Positions 35,541 to 46,215 of a DNA stretch of 64,000 bases are shown here, in pieces (the first letter of the stretch is position 1; every line of letters starts with the position of its first letter). The notes below the pieces were generated by a model, which was not told the origin of the DNA, did not search any database, and saw only the letters and a program-made list of their open reading frames with translations. A program made the translations under genes and the position numbers. The stretch is taken from NCBI RefSeq assembly GCF_001719125.1, contig NZ_CP017006.1:930001-994000 (forward strand). Reading direction: 5' to 3'. Source of the stretch: Sulfolobus sp. A20. Lineage in GTDB: Archaea; Thermoproteota; Thermoprotei_A; Sulfolobales; Sulfolobaceae.

Positions 35541-37148
35541 TCAGTATTTTAATCTCCTAAGATACACTTCGCCTAGAACTACGGGGTATTCTATCTTAAA
35601 TTTATTTAATACTAAGGGATTAACTTCACCTAATATTCCAATTACTTTATTCATATGTTTTATTTGTGCTACTCTTCCTTCCATAAATATATTATCAGTA
35701 ACCTCTTCATAAATAGGCTCTATACCCAACGTCTTTAGTATGTAATGTAATGGAGATTGCAGTTCTTCAAAACTTACTCTGCTATCCATTATTGCATATC
35801 CTATTCTCTTATCATTAGTGTAACCAACGTCCGTATCGTTAGACCTAATTACAACATCTCCTATTTCAAAGACTCTCACAGGGAATCTAGCGTGTTGATT
35901 CCTCGAGAGGAAATCTAACAAGACTGGCAATAGCGAGTTTCTGATAGCATTGTACTCAACTGAGATAGGATTAACTATTTTAACATAGTCGTTCTCTAAT
36001 AATTTACTATCCTTAATTAGTACAAAATTAAACACTTCTGTGAAATTAGCACCAATACTTAAATCCCTAATTTTTCTCTCTAATAGGCTCAATTCATCAT
36101 ATTCTCCATAACTCGTTGCAGAATATTTGGGTATTCCAAGATTGTTATAGCCAATTCCCATTGCAACATCCTCAACTAGATCGATCTCCTTCTTTACGTC
36201 AATTCTGTATGGTGGTGTGAGTACCTTAATAACCTTACCATCATCTTCACAATTCATTCTCATCCTCATAATTTGAGGACAGATCTCGGTATTAAAGCCC
36301 AATATATTACTGATGTAATCCTTGTTTGTTTGAACCAGATTATGAATTAATAATGGCGAGGATATGACATTTTCGCCTATCTTAGTTTCAACTATTCCTA
36401 TAGTTCCACCGGCTTCAGCTAAGTTAGTTACGATAAGGTCTAACGTTTGAGCAACAGCATCAAACGATGTTCCAGTTACGTCAATGAATAAGTTTTTAGT
36501 CTTTTCAGTAAGTTTAGTTTTCTCGCTATTTATTATAGGTGGTAAACTTAATATTTGACCATCATTTTGAATTATAGCGGGAGATCTTTCGTCTAAAATT
36601 GATATTTCTCCATAGAGTTTACCCTGCTCAGTTTTTATGATTACGTCTTTTACGCTCATCTCTTCAGAGTAATTTAGGGGCACAAATTTGTGATTTAAGC
36701 TTACGTATTTATACAATATTTCTTTGCTATCAATTTTATCTAGATTATGTATACCTATCGCAACCTTCTTTCTTTTCCTGCCAATAGTCGAATGTAATTT
36801 CTCTTGGAACTGAATTAATTCTTGTAAATCAAGATTTTCTAAACCATAGACTATAGCACCTAGTGCATAAGGTCTAGATTTCACATCATTAACAATCAAT
36901 TTATAATCTGTCTTAACTACCTTATATTTGGATTCTCCAACTTCTATATTTAATAGACCTTTAATTGCTCTTATAATCCCAGCGGAATGCAATAAATCCA
37001 ATCTATCCGCATTTATTTCTATTTCAACACTGTTTTCGTCTAATGGTTTCATTTCTGATTTCAAATTAAATAATAACTCTTCTAATTCACTTTCAGATAT
37101 CTTTAATGGGTTTAGTAATTTATACTTATTTAGTACTATTGTTACCAT
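35541..37148 (-). CDS. pheT: Phenylalanyl-tRNA synthetase beta subunit
   Basis: The product of about 535 aa is the archaeal PheT, partner of PheS in the (alpha-beta)2 enzyme. It has the B1-type N-terminus (SVEIEINADRLDLLHSAGIIRA), a B3/4 editing region, the B5 domain (PPYRIDVKKEIDLVEDVAMGIGY) and a synthetase-like C-terminus (PVRVFEIGDV). ATG 37148 begins MVTIVLNKYKLL and is preferred over GTG 37157, which overlaps pheS. It directly follows pheS. Confidence 0.93.
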   Translation of the reverse strand: MVTIVLNKYKLLNPLKISESELEELLFNLKSEMKPLDENSVEIEINADRLDLLHSAGIIRAIKGLLNIEVGESKYKVVKTDYKLIVNDVKSRPYALGAIVYGLENLDLQELIQFQEKLHSTIGRKRKKVAIGIHNLDKIDSKEILYKYVSLNHKFVPLNYSEEMSVKDVIIKTEQGKLYGEISILDERSPAIIQNDGQILSLPPIINSEKTKLTEKTKNLFIDVTGTSFDAVAQTLDLIVTNLAEAGGTIGIVETKIGENVISSPLLIHNLVQTNKDYISNILGFNTEICPQIMRMRMNCEDDGKVIKVLTPPYRIDVKKEIDLVEDVAMGIGYNNLGIPKYSATSYGEYDELSLLERKIRDLSIGANFTEVFNFVLIKDSKLLENDYVKIVNPISVEYNAIRNSLLPVLLDFLSRNQHARFPVRVFEIGDVVIRSNDTDVGYTNDKRIGYAIMDSRVSFEELQSPLHYILKTLGIEPIYEEVTDNIFMEGRVAQIKHMNKVIGILGEVNPLVLNKFKIEYPVVLGEVYLRRLKY

Positions 37149-37149
37149 A

Positions 37150-38544
37150 CTACTCACTTTCTTTCATTTCTCTTATATATTCAATATTATTCGAATAAAG
37201 TAATCTAATATCATTTATATTTAAGAAATGCATGGCTATTCTTTCTAATCCCATTCCCCAAGCTCCGGCTCTACTTTTAATGTTTACGGCTTCAAGAATT
37301 TCCGGTCTTAATAGCCCAGCTCCACACATTTCTACCCAACCTAATTTTCCTAAATATCCATAAACTTCTACACTTGGTTCTGTAAAGGGGAAATAAGCTG
37401 GCTTAAACTTTACTTCTTTTATATTTAATCTGTAAAAGATTTCTTTTAGCACCCCCAATAGATCTCTAAAAGTAAAATTATCATCAATAATTAGACCATC
37501 CAATTGATGAAATTCTATTAGATGTGTAGCATCTATTGAGTCTGGTCTGAATACTTTACCTATTGTGAAGGATTTAAGAGGAGCCTTGGGCCTTGATGCG
37601 AGCACCCTTGCAGTAGTTGCAGTAGCTTGGCTTCTTAGCATTAATCTTAATGATATTTCTTGGCTCCACGTATAATTCCATGACTGTTCATGAATTCTCT
37701 TGACGTTTTCTAATAGTTCTTTATCAGTTAATTTACCTTTGCCTTCAACGGAAAAACTATCATGTATTTCTCTAGCGGGATGATCTTGTGGCTGAAATAG
37801 AAGATCAAAATTATAAAATTCCATTTCTATATAATTTGTGTTAACCTCCTTAAATCCTAAACTAATCATTACATCCTTTACTTTTTCAAGAAATTCCTTG
37901 AAGTAATGTTTTTTAGCTAATGGATAAAATGGAGGAAAAGCTCTAACATTGTATTTCCTAAACTTATATTTCGTCCAATCACCTGTTACTAATAATTCAT
38001 GTGTGAGATAAGTAATTCCTATATCATTCGCTTGGGGCTCTCTAATTAGTTCAACTTGTAGTATGGCTCTTTGCTTTCTTATAATTAGCCCCCTCCTTTC
38101 CAACAACGCTAATGTCTCCTTATCGGCATTTTCTAAGCTAATTAAAGCTTCGAATTCCTTAGATCTATATTCATTAAATTTAGGTATTACTTTACCTTGT
38201 TCTATCTTAATGAGTCCCTTTCTCCTAGCCCAACTGATTGCTATGTTATAATCGTCCCGCAATAGTTCTTTTATCTCATCTAGACTTTTCTCCTTACCTT
38301 TCAAAATATTTATGAGTATATCCTCTGGTAATCCCTCTTCTTTTCTTTTCTTTCCTTCTTCTGTCAATTCATATTGCTCTACGTTAATTCTCTCTATCCT
38401 AACATAACCCTTGCTAGCTAGAAGTTCTAATAGGCTAAGAACAGAATTTGTTTCCAGACCTGTTCGTTTAGCTATCTCATCAGAATTAGATTTTTTAACA
38501 CTTTTTAAAAACTCAAGTATCTTTAATTCATTTTCACTTAACAT
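37150..38544 (-). CDS. pheS: Phenylalanyl-tRNA synthetase alpha subunit
   Basis: The 464-aa PheS has an N-terminal winged-helix DNA/RNA-binding region (residues 5-62) typical of archaeal and eukaryotic forms, then the class II core with FQPQDHPAREIHDSF, the arginine-containing motif 2 region (LRSQATATTARVL) and motif 3 GMGLERIAMHFLNI. It charges tRNA-Phe together with PheT, whose gene starts 1 bp after its stop. Upstream, the MBL-fold gene begins on the same strand only 5 bp away, so the three form one operon. Confidence 0.94.
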   Translation of the reverse strand: MLSENELKILEFLKSVKKSNSDEIAKRTGLETNSVLSLLELLASKGYVRIERINVEQYELTEEGKKRKEEGLPEDILINILKGKEKSLDEIKELLRDDYNIAISWARRKGLIKIEQGKVIPKFNEYRSKEFEALISLENADKETLALLERRGLIIRKQRAILQVELIREPQANDIGITYLTHELLVTGDWTKYKFRKYNVRAFPPFYPLAKKHYFKEFLEKVKDVMISLGFKEVNTNYIEMEFYNFDLLFQPQDHPAREIHDSFSVEGKGKLTDKELLENVKRIHEQSWNYTWSQEISLRLMLRSQATATTARVLASRPKAPLKSFTIGKVFRPDSIDATHLIEFHQLDGLIIDDNFTFRDLLGVLKEIFYRLNIKEVKFKPAYFPFTEPSVEVYGYLGKLGWVEMCGAGLLRPEILEAVNIKSRAGAWGMGLERIAMHFLNINDIRLLYSNNIEYIREMKESE

Positions 38545-38549
38545 TTAAA

Positions 38550-39242
38550 TCACAACTCGATTGACTGTCCAGGCTTCAGTAATATCGGATTATATCCCTT
38601 ACTCCTCACCAGTTTCACAAACTCGTTTTCATCAACCTTTATTAAATCCCATGTGTTGAAATGAATTGGAATAGCTCCTTTCTTGGGCTTTAAGTATTCG
38701 ACAGCTATAGATGCTTGATAAGGATCCATTGTAAATCTTCCACCTATTGGTAATAAAACATAATCTGGCTTGAAGACTTCTCCTATTATTTTCATATCCT
38801 CAAATAAACCAGTATCACCTGCATGATATATTGTGATTCCATCAGCAGATACTATGGCCCCAGTAGGATCACTGTGAGTACTAGAATGTACAGCTTTAGT
38901 TAACGCTAAATTAACGTTGTCTACTTTTATTAATCCTCCTACGTTAGCAGGGATAACGTTATCCCATGGGATCTTATAGGTTTCTGCTAGATATGCTTCC
39001 AGATCATAAGTTGCAAATAACAGTGCTTTAGGATTTTCTTTGATCAGTTGTACTGCATCCCCTAGATGGTCATAGTGGTCATGTGTTACTATTATTATGT
39101 CTAAGTTGTTTTTGAAGTAGTCTAACTTAAAAGGACACGAGGGATTATCTTTAATGAACGGATCTATTATAATATTTTTTCCACCTATTTGCAGTAATGT
39201 TGCCGCGTGACCTAACCATCTTAGTTGAGCCATATACAACAT
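38550..39242 (-). CDS. Metallo-beta-lactamase-fold hydrolase (UPF0173 type)
   Basis: The 230-aa protein has [21 protein letters not shown], the metal-binding [11 protein letters not shown] (near residue 54), the acidic HAGDTGLF and a final HFNTWDLI. This is the layout of the conserved UPF0173 metal-dependent hydrolases of unknown substrate. The start may be ATG 39233 (MAQLRWLG) rather than ATG 39242. It lies just upstream of pheS. Confidence 0.82.
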   Translation of the reverse strand: MLYMAQLRWLGHAATLLQIGGKNIIIDPFIKDNPSCPFKLDYFKNNLDIIIVTHDHYDHLGDAVQLIKENPKALLFATYDLEAYLAETYKIPWDNVIPANVGGLIKVDNVNLALTKAVHSSTHSDPTGAIVSADGITIYHAGDTGLFEDMKIIGEVFKPDYVLLPIGGRFTMDPYQASIAVEYLKPKKGAIPIHFNTWDLIKVDENEFVKLVRSKGYNPILLKPGQSIEL

Positions 39243-39287
39243 TTTAGTAGGAAAAAATTAAAGCTTACATATCACTAGATTACATTC

Positions 39288-40193
39288 ATGAATGAAGATG
39301 AAGTTGAAAAATTGCTATTAGCTGGAAGAATCGCAGCTAAGGCTAGAGATGAAGCCTCAAAAGATATTAAACCCAATACAAAAGTAATAGATATTTGTGA
39401 GGAAGTTGAAAATATTATTATAGAAAATAAAGCGTTTCCGGCATTTCCTTGTAATTTATCCATAAACTTTGAAGCAGCTCATTATAGCCCTACTATAAAT
39501 GACGAAAAAAGAATACCTGAAGGTGGAGTAGTTAAATTAGATTTAGGTGCTCATATTGATGGATATATAAGTGATACTGCAGTGACAGTAAGTTTGGACA
39601 ATAAGTTTCAGCGTCTTTTAGATGCTTCTAGAATAGCGTTAGAGGCTGCTATAGCTAACTTAAGAGTTGGAGAAAGTATAGGTGAGATAGGTAAGATAAT
39701 TGAAAGAAACATTAAATCTCAAGGGTATAAGCCTATTAGAAACCTAGGCGGTCACTTAATTAGGAGATATGAGTTGCATGCTGGAGTATTTATTCCTAAC
39801 ATTTATGAAAGAGGTCTAGGCGTAATTCAATCTAATTCAGTTTATGCCATAGAACCCTTTGCAACAGATGGTGGAGGAGAAGTTATTGAAGGAAAAGATA
39901 TAACGATATACTCATTAAGAAATTACAGTATTAAGAACCTTTCTGATAAGGAGAAAGATTTATTAAACTATATTTATAATCATTTCAATTACTTGCCATT
40001 TTCTGAGCGATGGCTTAAGGAGTTTACTTCGAATATTGATGAACTAAGAAATATTATGAGAGCGTTAGTAAAAAAAGGTAATTTGAGAGCTTATCCTATA
40101 TTAATCGAGGTAAAAAAGGGCATAGTTTCCCAATTTGAGCATACGGTTATTGTTAAAGACAATTCTATTATGGTCACAACAAAATCTGCTTAA
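39288..40193 (+). CDS. map: Methionine aminopeptidase, type II
   Basis: The 301-aa enzyme removes the first Met from new proteins. The metal ligands are readable: [18 protein letters not shown] (two Asp), [18 protein letters not shown] (His), EPFATDG (Glu) and the final Glu in QFEHTVIV. The inserted helical domain of type II enzymes is present (about residues 180-245). It is divergent from the hydrolase gene. Its end overlaps the extended frame of the next gene but not the preferred start. Confidence 0.93.
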   Translation: MNEDEVEKLLLAGRIAAKARDEASKDIKPNTKVIDICEEVENIIIENKAFPAFPCNLSINFEAAHYSPTINDEKRIPEGGVVKLDLGAHIDGYISDTAVTVSLDNKFQRLLDASRIALEAAIANLRVGESIGEIGKIIERNIKSQGYKPIRNLGGHLIRRYELHAGVFIPNIYERGLGVIQSNSVYAIEPFATDGGGEVIEGKDITIYSLRNYSIKNLSDKEKDLLNYIYNHFNYLPFSERWLKEFTSNIDELRNIMRALVKKGNLRAYPILIEVKKGIVSQFEHTVIVKDNSIMVTTKSA

Positions 40194-40236
40194 AAAAAGT
40201 TTAATTAATTCTGATCATATAAGGTTATCGGAGAAT

Positions 40237-41367
40237 ATGAGTTTAATTGCTATTGCCCAAACGAGTGCAAATCAGATTAACTCCTTATATTACATATTAT
40301 ACACTGTAATCTTCTTTGTCTTGCTGTTCCTTCTATACTTGCCGGGCGTTAATACAAGATTAACAGTTTCCATGTTATCTAGAGGTATTGAGGCGCAGCT
40401 AGGAATGATTGAAAAGTATTTAAACGATTCCAAAGCTAAGATGGAACAATTGCTTAAAGAGAGAGGAGTACAAGATCCTAAGCCTTTAATAGATAGGATT
40501 TCCGAAATGTTCATCATTGACCCTGTGAGTGTAGAACCTACCGATATAATAGGTAGAATGAGACTATTATTAAGGACTGGAGAGGATAAAATTAGAGATT
40601 TAATAACTTTAGCTGTGCCTAATATAGATGCGGTAAATAGAAGTAAAATTGAGGTAGCAGCGGAAGTTGTTAATTCTCTAAATCTTATCTATAAGGTTAT
40701 AAGGCATTACTTAATAATGGCAAAGAAATTGAATAGTGTTATATTATTATATCAGTTACAATTTATAGTCCCTCAACTTGTTAAGATATCTGAAGCTTAT
40801 TCCAAAGCTGTTAATACTTTTGTGAGAGGAATACCTGTAGGAGACTCCTTAGGTCCTCTAGTAGCTTCCTATTTATTCATGAAGGCTGATAAGAAATGGA
40901 ATCCAAGTAGAGACACTATTGCAGGCGAATTAGATTTTGAAGGAAGAAAAATAATTGTAGTAAAAGCTGAGGGTCCAATGGCTACTGTAGGTAGACCTGG
41001 TGAGGCCGTAAGCAACGTTATTGAGGAGTATAAGGGGAAAGTATCTAGAATAATAACTATTGATGCAGCGTTAAAGCTTGAGGGCGAAAAAACCGGCTCG
41101 ATTGCTGAAGGTACGGGAGTAGCTATGGGAGATCCTGGTCCAGAAAAGATAAGTATAGAAAGGGTTGCTGTAAAGTATAATATACCGATAGATGCTGTAA
41201 TTGTTAAGATGAGTATGGAAGAAGCTATAACAGAAATGAGAAAAGAAATATATCAATCTGCCTCAAAAGCTTTAGAATTAGTAAAGAAGATTATTCTAGA
41301 AAGAACTAAGGCCGGAGATATAGTAGTTGTAGTAGGCGTTGGAAATACTGTAGGGGTGGCACAATAA
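40237..41367 (+). CDS. Conserved archaeal membrane-anchored protein (DUF1512-like)
   Basis: From ATG 40237 the product has 376 aa: one N-terminal membrane helix (residues 17-35), a helical stretch, then an alpha/beta domain with [41 protein letters not shown] and [13 protein letters not shown] place it with DUF1512 from memory; no function is established. The glycine-rich loops suggest nucleotide or phosphate binding. Upstream in-frame codons back to 40135 overlap map and are less likely. Its stop overlaps the next start (TAATG). Confidence 0.7.
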   Translation: MSLIAIAQTSANQINSLYYILYTVIFFVLLFLLYLPGVNTRLTVSMLSRGIEAQLGMIEKYLNDSKAKMEQLLKERGVQDPKPLIDRISEMFIIDPVSVEPTDIIGRMRLLLRTGEDKIRDLITLAVPNIDAVNRSKIEVAAEVVNSLNLIYKVIRHYLIMAKKLNSVILLYQLQFIVPQLVKISEAYSKAVNTFVRGIPVGDSLGPLVASYLFMKADKKWNPSRDTIAGELDFEGRKIIVVKAEGPMATVGRPGEAVSNVIEEYKGKVSRIITIDAALKLEGEKTGSIAEGTGVAMGDPGPEKISIERVAVKYNIPIDAVIVKMSMEEAITEMRKEIYQSASKALELVKKIILERTKAGDIVVVVGVGNTVGVAQ

Positions 41368-41567
41368 TGTCTTCAACTCAACAGCAGCAACAAAACGTTA
41401 GTGTATATACTGTGATAAAATGTGCAAATAATGATTACGAAGTGGAGAGGACATTTCAAGAGGGAGATTACGTACTTAAAGTAGTAGGGACTTGTCCCAA
41501 AGATGGAGGAACCTTGTATATAGCTGGAATATATGCCGTAGTACCTACGTCAGAAAAAGAGGGTTAA
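41367..41567 (+). CDS. Small protein with a Cys pair (66 aa)
   Basis: The protein has a Gln-rich start (STQQQQQN) and a compact strand-rich body with Cys at about residues 19 and 43 (IKCANND and GTCPKDGG), which could form a disulfide or part of a metal site. Its ATG overlaps the upstream stop, so translation is coupled to the DUF1512-like protein and the two may act together. I do not recognise a family. Confidence 0.6.
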   Translation: MSSTQQQQQNVSVYTVIKCANNDYEVERTFQEGDYVLKVVGTCPKDGGTLYIAGIYAVVPTSEKEG

Positions 41568-41598
41568 CTTTTTATACGATAATCTGCCATTTTATTAT

Positions 41599-41723
41599 GT
41601 CCACCCGGCCATAGTGGGCGGGAAACACCCGGACTCGTTTCGAACCCGGAAGTTAAGCCGCCCACGTTAGGAGGGCAGTGGACACCGAGAGGGTCCGCAG
41701 CCCTCCTAAGCTGGGATGGACTT
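41599..41723 (+). rRNA. 5S ribosomal RNA
   Basis: The stretch contains the 5S core: CACCCGG near the start, the loop with CGAACCCGGAAGTTAAGCC (41641-41659), GAGGGTCCGCAG, and a terminal helix GTCCA (41599-41603) with TGGAC (41717-41721). It is unlinked from 16S/23S, as in Sulfolobales, and sits between a small-protein gene and an HD-domain gene. Exact ends are uncertain by a few bases. Confidence 0.93.
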
Positions 41724-41755
41724 TATATTCTTCTTTTTCCATATTTATTGCCTAG

Positions 41756-42958
41756 TTGAAGTCCATGAAGAAAATTTATGATGAAATTTATGGCTATATT
41801 AACTTAAGCGATAAGGAAGTTAAAATAGTAGATCTACCAGAATTTCAAAGGCTAAGGAGAATAAAGCAAACCAGTTTAGCCTACTTAGTATACCCTGATG
41901 CTATGCATACTAGATTTAGTCATTCATTAGGTACTTTTCATTTATCGAGTATTATAGGTGAGAAGTTCGTCCAAATGGGTGTAATAACATCAGAGGAATT
42001 AAAATATTTGAAATTAGCCTCTTTACTACATGATATAGGGCAATTTCCCTTTACACATAGTTTAGAGCCATTATACATTAGGCATGGTATATCCACTAGG
42101 GATTTACGTAGAATGATAATTCTCAAGTCACCCAATTTTCAAGAGATTTTCGATGAAGAATCAATAGATAAAGAGAAAATTTTGGATATTTTAGATGGAA
42201 GATCTATAATTTCCTCGATAATTGATAGTGATGCTGACGTCGATAGAATGGATTACTTAGTCAGAGACTCTAGGCATACAGGGGTCCAACTAGGTAATAT
42301 CGATCTTTATAGACTGTTAGATACAATCTTTTATGGGAGTAATGGTGAAATCGTTATTCAAAATAAAGGAATTTACAGCCTAGAGAATTTTTATATTTCT
42401 AGATTGCACATGTATCAAGCCGTTTACTATCACAAAACTATAATAGGATATGAGTTGTTATTAAGAGAGATACTTAGGTTAATATCGGAATGTTGTGATT
42501 ATTCTATATTAGATCCAAAAGTTATAAAAGAATTAGTTAATAGTGGTAGTATAGCATATTGGGATGATAATTGGGCCTTTAGTGTACTTTATGACTATCT
42601 TTATTCTACGAACTCACCTGAACACTTAAGGCTAAAGATAAAAAGTTTCTTGGATAGAAAAGGTCCTAAGGTGGTTTACGAAAAAATAGTATATGGTCAT
42701 GAGGAAAGAGATAATAAACTAGAAGATATTAGAATTTTATTAGAAAAATCTCAAATACCACCAGATTCTATTTACCCATTAGAGGAGAAGATTAGAATAA
42801 TAGATAAAGCTAAAATAAAGATTTTAGATGAAAATAGAGAAAAGAGCATTAAGGATTTTGAATCAACATTGATTTCTAATGTACCGGAAATTTTAACTAT
42901 AAGAAGGGTCTATATTGACTACGAATACGTTAAGAGAGCTAGAGAGGTTTTAGCATGA
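41756..42958 (+). CDS. HD-domain phosphohydrolase (dNTPase-like)
   Basis: The 400-aa protein has the HD signature: HTRFSHSLGTFHL (residues 51-63), LLHDIGQFPFTHSLE (about 90-104) and SDADVDRMDYLVRD (about 160-173), the four metal ligands of the HD superfamily. It is closest in layout to archaeal and SAMHD1-like dNTP hydrolases. TTG 41756 or ATG 41765 can start it. It overlaps the next gene by 4 bp (ATGA) and heads a three-gene operon. Confidence 0.83.
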   Translation: MKSMKKIYDEIYGYINLSDKEVKIVDLPEFQRLRRIKQTSLAYLVYPDAMHTRFSHSLGTFHLSSIIGEKFVQMGVITSEELKYLKLASLLHDIGQFPFTHSLEPLYIRHGISTRDLRRMIILKSPNFQEIFDEESIDKEKILDILDGRSIISSIIDSDADVDRMDYLVRDSRHTGVQLGNIDLYRLLDTIFYGSNGEIVIQNKGIYSLENFYISRLHMYQAVYYHKTIIGYELLLREILRLISECCDYSILDPKVIKELVNSGSIAYWDDNWAFSVLYDYLYSTNSPEHLRLKIKSFLDRKGPKVVYEKIVYGHEERDNKLEDIRILLEKSQIPPDSIYPLEEKIRIIDKAKIKILDENREKSIKDFESTLISNVPEILTIRRVYIDYEYVKRAREVLA

Positions 42959-43638
42959 TAAGACTCTTATTATTAGATTTAGACGGTACTCTTACAGAAG
43001 ATAGAAATGTAACCAATTTGGACATACATGCTATAGAATCTATACGGGAACTTCAGAAAACAGGAATAAAAGTAGGTCTAGTTAGCGGAAATTCTTATCC
43101 TGTACTTAGAGGACTTTATACCTACTTAGGCTTAAATGGAGGTCTAGTGGCCGAAAACGGTTGTATCGTTTTCTTCAAAGGAGAAAAACATATACTTTGT
43201 AGGAAATTAGAGGCAGATATTATACAACAATTTAAAATAACTTTTGGTGTTAAAGACACTTGGCAGAATGAATTTAGATATTGCGATTTCGGCTTTACTC
43301 CACCTAAACTCACTGAGGAAATGGTTAAATGGGCAAAGGATAGGGGATTATATATTAAAAGCAGTGGATACGCTGTACATATAGCTTTCGAACCGGCAGG
43401 GAAGGGAATTGGTGTAAAAAAATTAATAGAATTTCATAACGTTGATAGGAAAGAGGTTGCTGCTATAGGTGATTCTTCTACGGATATAGAATTATTTAAT
43501 GAAGTTGGACTTAAGATAGCAGTAGGCAATGCAGATGAAGAGTTGAAAAAAATCGCGGATTACATCACACACGATAAAAGTGGGAAAGGTGTAAAGGAGT
43601 TTATAACAAAACTACTTGAGGGGGTTAGATTAAGATGA
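42955..43638 (+). CDS. Phosphoglycolate phosphatase, archaeal HAD type
   Basis: The 227-aa HAD hydrolase has motif [12 protein letters not shown] (residues 6-16), the motif II Ser in VSGNS, a Cof-like cap, and motif [15 protein letters not shown] (about 173-185). It matches archaeal phosphoglycolate phosphatase, which removes 2-phosphoglycolate arising from DNA damage ends or oxygenase activity. A general sugar phosphatase is possible. It overlaps the neighbours on both sides by 4 bp. Confidence 0.82.
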   Translation: MIRLLLLDLDGTLTEDRNVTNLDIHAIESIRELQKTGIKVGLVSGNSYPVLRGLYTYLGLNGGLVAENGCIVFFKGEKHILCRKLEADIIQQFKITFGVKDTWQNEFRYCDFGFTPPKLTEEMVKWAKDRGLYIKSSGYAVHIAFEPAGKGIGVKKLIEFHNVDRKEVAAIGDSSTDIELFNEVGLKIAVGNADEELKKIADYITHDKSGKGVKEFITKLLEGVRLR

Positions 43639-45335
43639 GTGAGGAGGAAGTATATAACTTAATTTATAAATACGCATTACAGAACGCATATAGATACAAC
43701 GGTAAAGCTGATGCAAAAGCAGTAGTAGGGAAGATTTTTGCAGAGAGACCAGATCTAAGAGGAAATAAGAATATACTTGAATTAGTTAAGCAGATTGTTG
43801 AGAAAGTAAATTCTATGACATTTGAAGATCAGAAGAAGGAGATAAGTCAGAAGTTCCCTGAATTATTAGTGGAAAGAAAAACTGAGCAGGCTAAGAAAAC
43901 CCTTAAAGTGGATAGTAAAGGAGAAATCGTAACACGTTTCGCTCCGAATCCAGATGGTCCTTTACATCTAGGGAATGCTAGGGCTGCCATATTATCTTAT
44001 GAATATGCGAGAAATGGCAAGTTTATTCTAAGGTTTGATGACACTGACCCCAAAGTTAAAAAACCTATAAAGGAGGCTTATGAGTGGATTAAGGAAGACT
44101 TAAGATGGTTAGGTATAAAGTGGGACGCGGAAATATACGCTTCAGATAGATTAGAAATATACTATAATTATGCTAGGCATTTACTTAGTAAAGGTTATGC
44201 ATACGTTGATACTTGCAGGAATGAGGATTTTAAAAAATTTAGAGATAGTAAAGGTAAGATTAAAGAACCGGAATGTTTACATCGTAACTCCCCCATAGAG
44301 AAGAATTTGGAATTGTTTGATAGTATGTTAAGCGGTAAGTTTAGGGAAGGTGAAGCGGTAGTAAGGATAAAAACTGATCTAAGTAGCGAGGATCCTTCTC
44401 AAATAGATTGGGTCATGCTTAGGATAATTAATACTGAGAAGAATCCTCACCCTAGAGTTGGAAGTAAATATATTGTATGGCCTACTTACAATTTTGCTAG
44501 TGCCATAGATGATCATGAGCTTGGAATTACTCATGTTTTGAGAGCTAAAGAACATATGACAAACACTGAAAAACAAAAATGGATTTATAATTACTTTGGT
44601 TGGGAATTACCTAAAGTTCTACAATTCGGCAGATTAAAATTAGAAGGTTTTATGATGAGTAAGTCTAAAATCAGAGGAATTATAGAGAAAGGTTCTACTA
44701 TAGACGATCCTAGACTACCTACGTTAGCAGCTCTCAGAAGGAGAGGAATATTACCAGAAACTGTTAAAGAAATTATTTTAGATGTAGGAATTAAAATGAA
44801 TGATGCTACCATAAGCTTTGATAATATTGCAGCTATAAATAGGAAAAAGTTAGATCCAATAGCTAAAAGGTTAATGTTTGTTCATGATTGGGAAGAGTTT
44901 ATCATCGAATTACCATATACGATCACAGCAAAGATTCCCTTAATACCATCAAAGGATTTGTATAGAGAAATAATCGTAAATCCTGGTGATAAAATCTTAC
45001 TGGAGAAGAACGATGTAAGAGGTGGAGATGTAGTAAGATTGTTAGAGTTATGTAACGTTAAAATAGAAGGTCAAAAACTAATATTTCACAGTAAGGAAAT
45101 ATCTGAGGCTAGAAGGGTTAACGCAAGAATAATCCATTGGGTTAAATATGATGATAAGGTCAAAGTAAAAGTACTGAAAGCTGAAGGAGACAAGCTAGAG
45201 AAAATTGAGGGTTATGGAGAAAAAATAGTACGAGAATTGAAAGAAGGCGAAATAGTACAATTTATGAGGTTTGGGTTTGTAAGAATTGATAAGATAGATA
45301 ATGAAGAAATCGACGCGGTTTTTTCGCATGAGTAA
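43635..45335 (+). CDS. gltX: Glutamyl-tRNA synthetase, archaeal type
   Basis: The 566-aa class I synthetase has a helical N-terminal extension (residues 1-85), the HIGH-type motif [15 protein letters not shown] (about 98-112), FDDTDPK, and the KMSKS-type MMSKSKIRG (near 340), then a beta-barrel anticodon domain as in GlnRS, the archaeal form. It makes Glu-tRNA for both Glu and Gln codons, the latter by later amidation. It is the last gene of the HD/phosphatase operon. Confidence 0.94.
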   Translation: MSEEEVYNLIYKYALQNAYRYNGKADAKAVVGKIFAERPDLRGNKNILELVKQIVEKVNSMTFEDQKKEISQKFPELLVERKTEQAKKTLKVDSKGEIVTRFAPNPDGPLHLGNARAAILSYEYARNGKFILRFDDTDPKVKKPIKEAYEWIKEDLRWLGIKWDAEIYASDRLEIYYNYARHLLSKGYAYVDTCRNEDFKKFRDSKGKIKEPECLHRNSPIEKNLELFDSMLSGKFREGEAVVRIKTDLSSEDPSQIDWVMLRIINTEKNPHPRVGSKYIVWPTYNFASAIDDHELGITHVLRAKEHMTNTEKQKWIYNYFGWELPKVLQFGRLKLEGFMMSKSKIRGIIEKGSTIDDPRLPTLAALRRRGILPETVKEIILDVGIKMNDATISFDNIAAINRKKLDPIAKRLMFVHDWEEFIIELPYTITAKIPLIPSKDLYREIIVNPGDKILLEKNDVRGGDVVRLLELCNVKIEGQKLIFHSKEISEARRVNARIIHWVKYDDKVKVKVLKAEGDKLEKIEGYGEKIVRELKEGEIVQFMRFGFVRIDKIDNEEIDAVFSHE

Positions 45336-45399
45336 ACTTTTTAGCTGAGTTAACTCTTAGTCAAATGCGGGACGAAGATAAGAGAGGAGGATGAACGCT

Positions 45400-45786
45400 A
45401 TGTCTAAACCAGTTTATGTAAAATTTGAAGTACCTCAAGATTTAGCAGATAAGGTTCTAGATTTAATAAGAAAGGCTAAAGATTCGGGGAAAATAAAGAA
45501 GGGAACTAACGAGGTTACAAAAGCTGTAGAAAGAGGTCAAGCTAAATTAGTTGCAATTGCTGAGGATGTTCAGCCGGAGGAGATAGTAGCACATTTACCA
45601 GCGTTGTGTGATGAGAAGAAAGTTCCTTATGTTTACGTCTCCTCCAAGAAAGCACTTGGTGAAGCTGCTGGTCTTCAAGTAGCTGCTGCTTCTGTTGCAA
45701 TAATTGAGCCAGGCGAGGCTAAAGAAATATTGGATGAAGTTATAAAGAGAGTAAACGAAATAAGAGGAAAAGCTACATCAAGTTAA
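45400..45786 (+). CDS. rpl7ae: Ribosomal protein L7Ae
   Basis: The product of about 128 aa matches L7Ae: [21 protein letters not shown] (20 residues of the RNA-binding region follow), [19 protein letters not shown] and the loop [13 protein letters not shown]7Ae binds kink-turns in 23S rRNA, C/D and H/ACA guide RNAs and RNase P. GAGGAGG at 45382-45388 fits ATG 45400 best; ATG 45391 is too close. Alone in its transcript. Confidence 0.93.
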   Translation: MSKPVYVKFEVPQDLADKVLDLIRKAKDSGKIKKGTNEVTKAVERGQAKLVAIAEDVQPEEIVAHLPALCDEKKVPYVYVSSKKALGEAAGLQVAAASVAIIEPGEAKEILDEVIKRVNEIRGKATSS

Positions 45787-45844
45787 TTCTAATGCCTTTT
45801 TTATACATTAAATTTATTTTCTTTCCAGTTCTAAATTAAACCGT

Positions 45845-45981
45845 GGGCCCGTAGCTTAGCAAGGTAGAGTGCTGGGCTCCAGATATGTGCTATACATTGG
45901 GTCAGCCGACCTTTCCTAGGGATGAGGTATATCTGGAGAGGAGAGACCCAGTGGTCCGGGGTTCAAGTCCCCGCGGGCCCA
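45845..45981 (+). tRNA. tRNA-Trp (anticodon CCA) with an intron of about 63 nt
   Basis: Acceptor GGGCCCG (45845-45851) pairs with CGGGCCC (45974-45980), with discriminator A. The anticodon stem is CTGGG/CCCAG around CTCCAGA (anticodon CCA at 45879-45881). The exon 1/exon 2 join at position 37/38 leaves an intron at about 45883-45945. Exon CTCC can pair with intron GGAG, leaving AGA bulges on both sides, a bulge-helix-bulge core. Long tRNA-Trp introns are typical of Sulfolobales. Confidence 0.92.
45883..45945 (+). other. Intron of tRNA-Trp
   Basis: An intron of about 63 nt at position 37/38. Besides the splice-site pairing, ATATCTGGAG (about 45929-45938) is the exact complement of CTCCAGATAT (45877-45886), which spans the anticodon and the 5' splice site, so an alternative 10-bp fold is possible. 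No canonical C/D boxes are seen in it. Confidence 0.8.
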
Positions 45982-46215
45982 TACATTTTGATGGTCGTTA
46001 ATTTTTAACTATTTGACTTTTCGGTATATAATTTTTAACATAATCCTAGACTAAGCGATTAGCTCAAAATCATTTTTAACCGTTTATTCCTTAAAAAGGG
46101 TTATTGGTGATGATCTTCAATGTAAAAGTGATAATAAAAGTTAATGGCTTCAAATAAGGTTATTCATCTTGTAAGAGAAGACAGACTTTAATTTTCGTAA
46201 AGTAATTTATTGCCG

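Noticed and set aside
45391-45399. Upstream ATG 45391 as the L7Ae start
   Set aside because: The Shine-Dalgarno GAGGAGG abuts it with almost no spacing; ATG 45400 fits better.
46105-46140. Possible C/D-box guide RNA (GTGATGA followed by GTGATAA)
   Set aside because: No CTGA D or D' box at a usable distance, so the pattern is incomplete.
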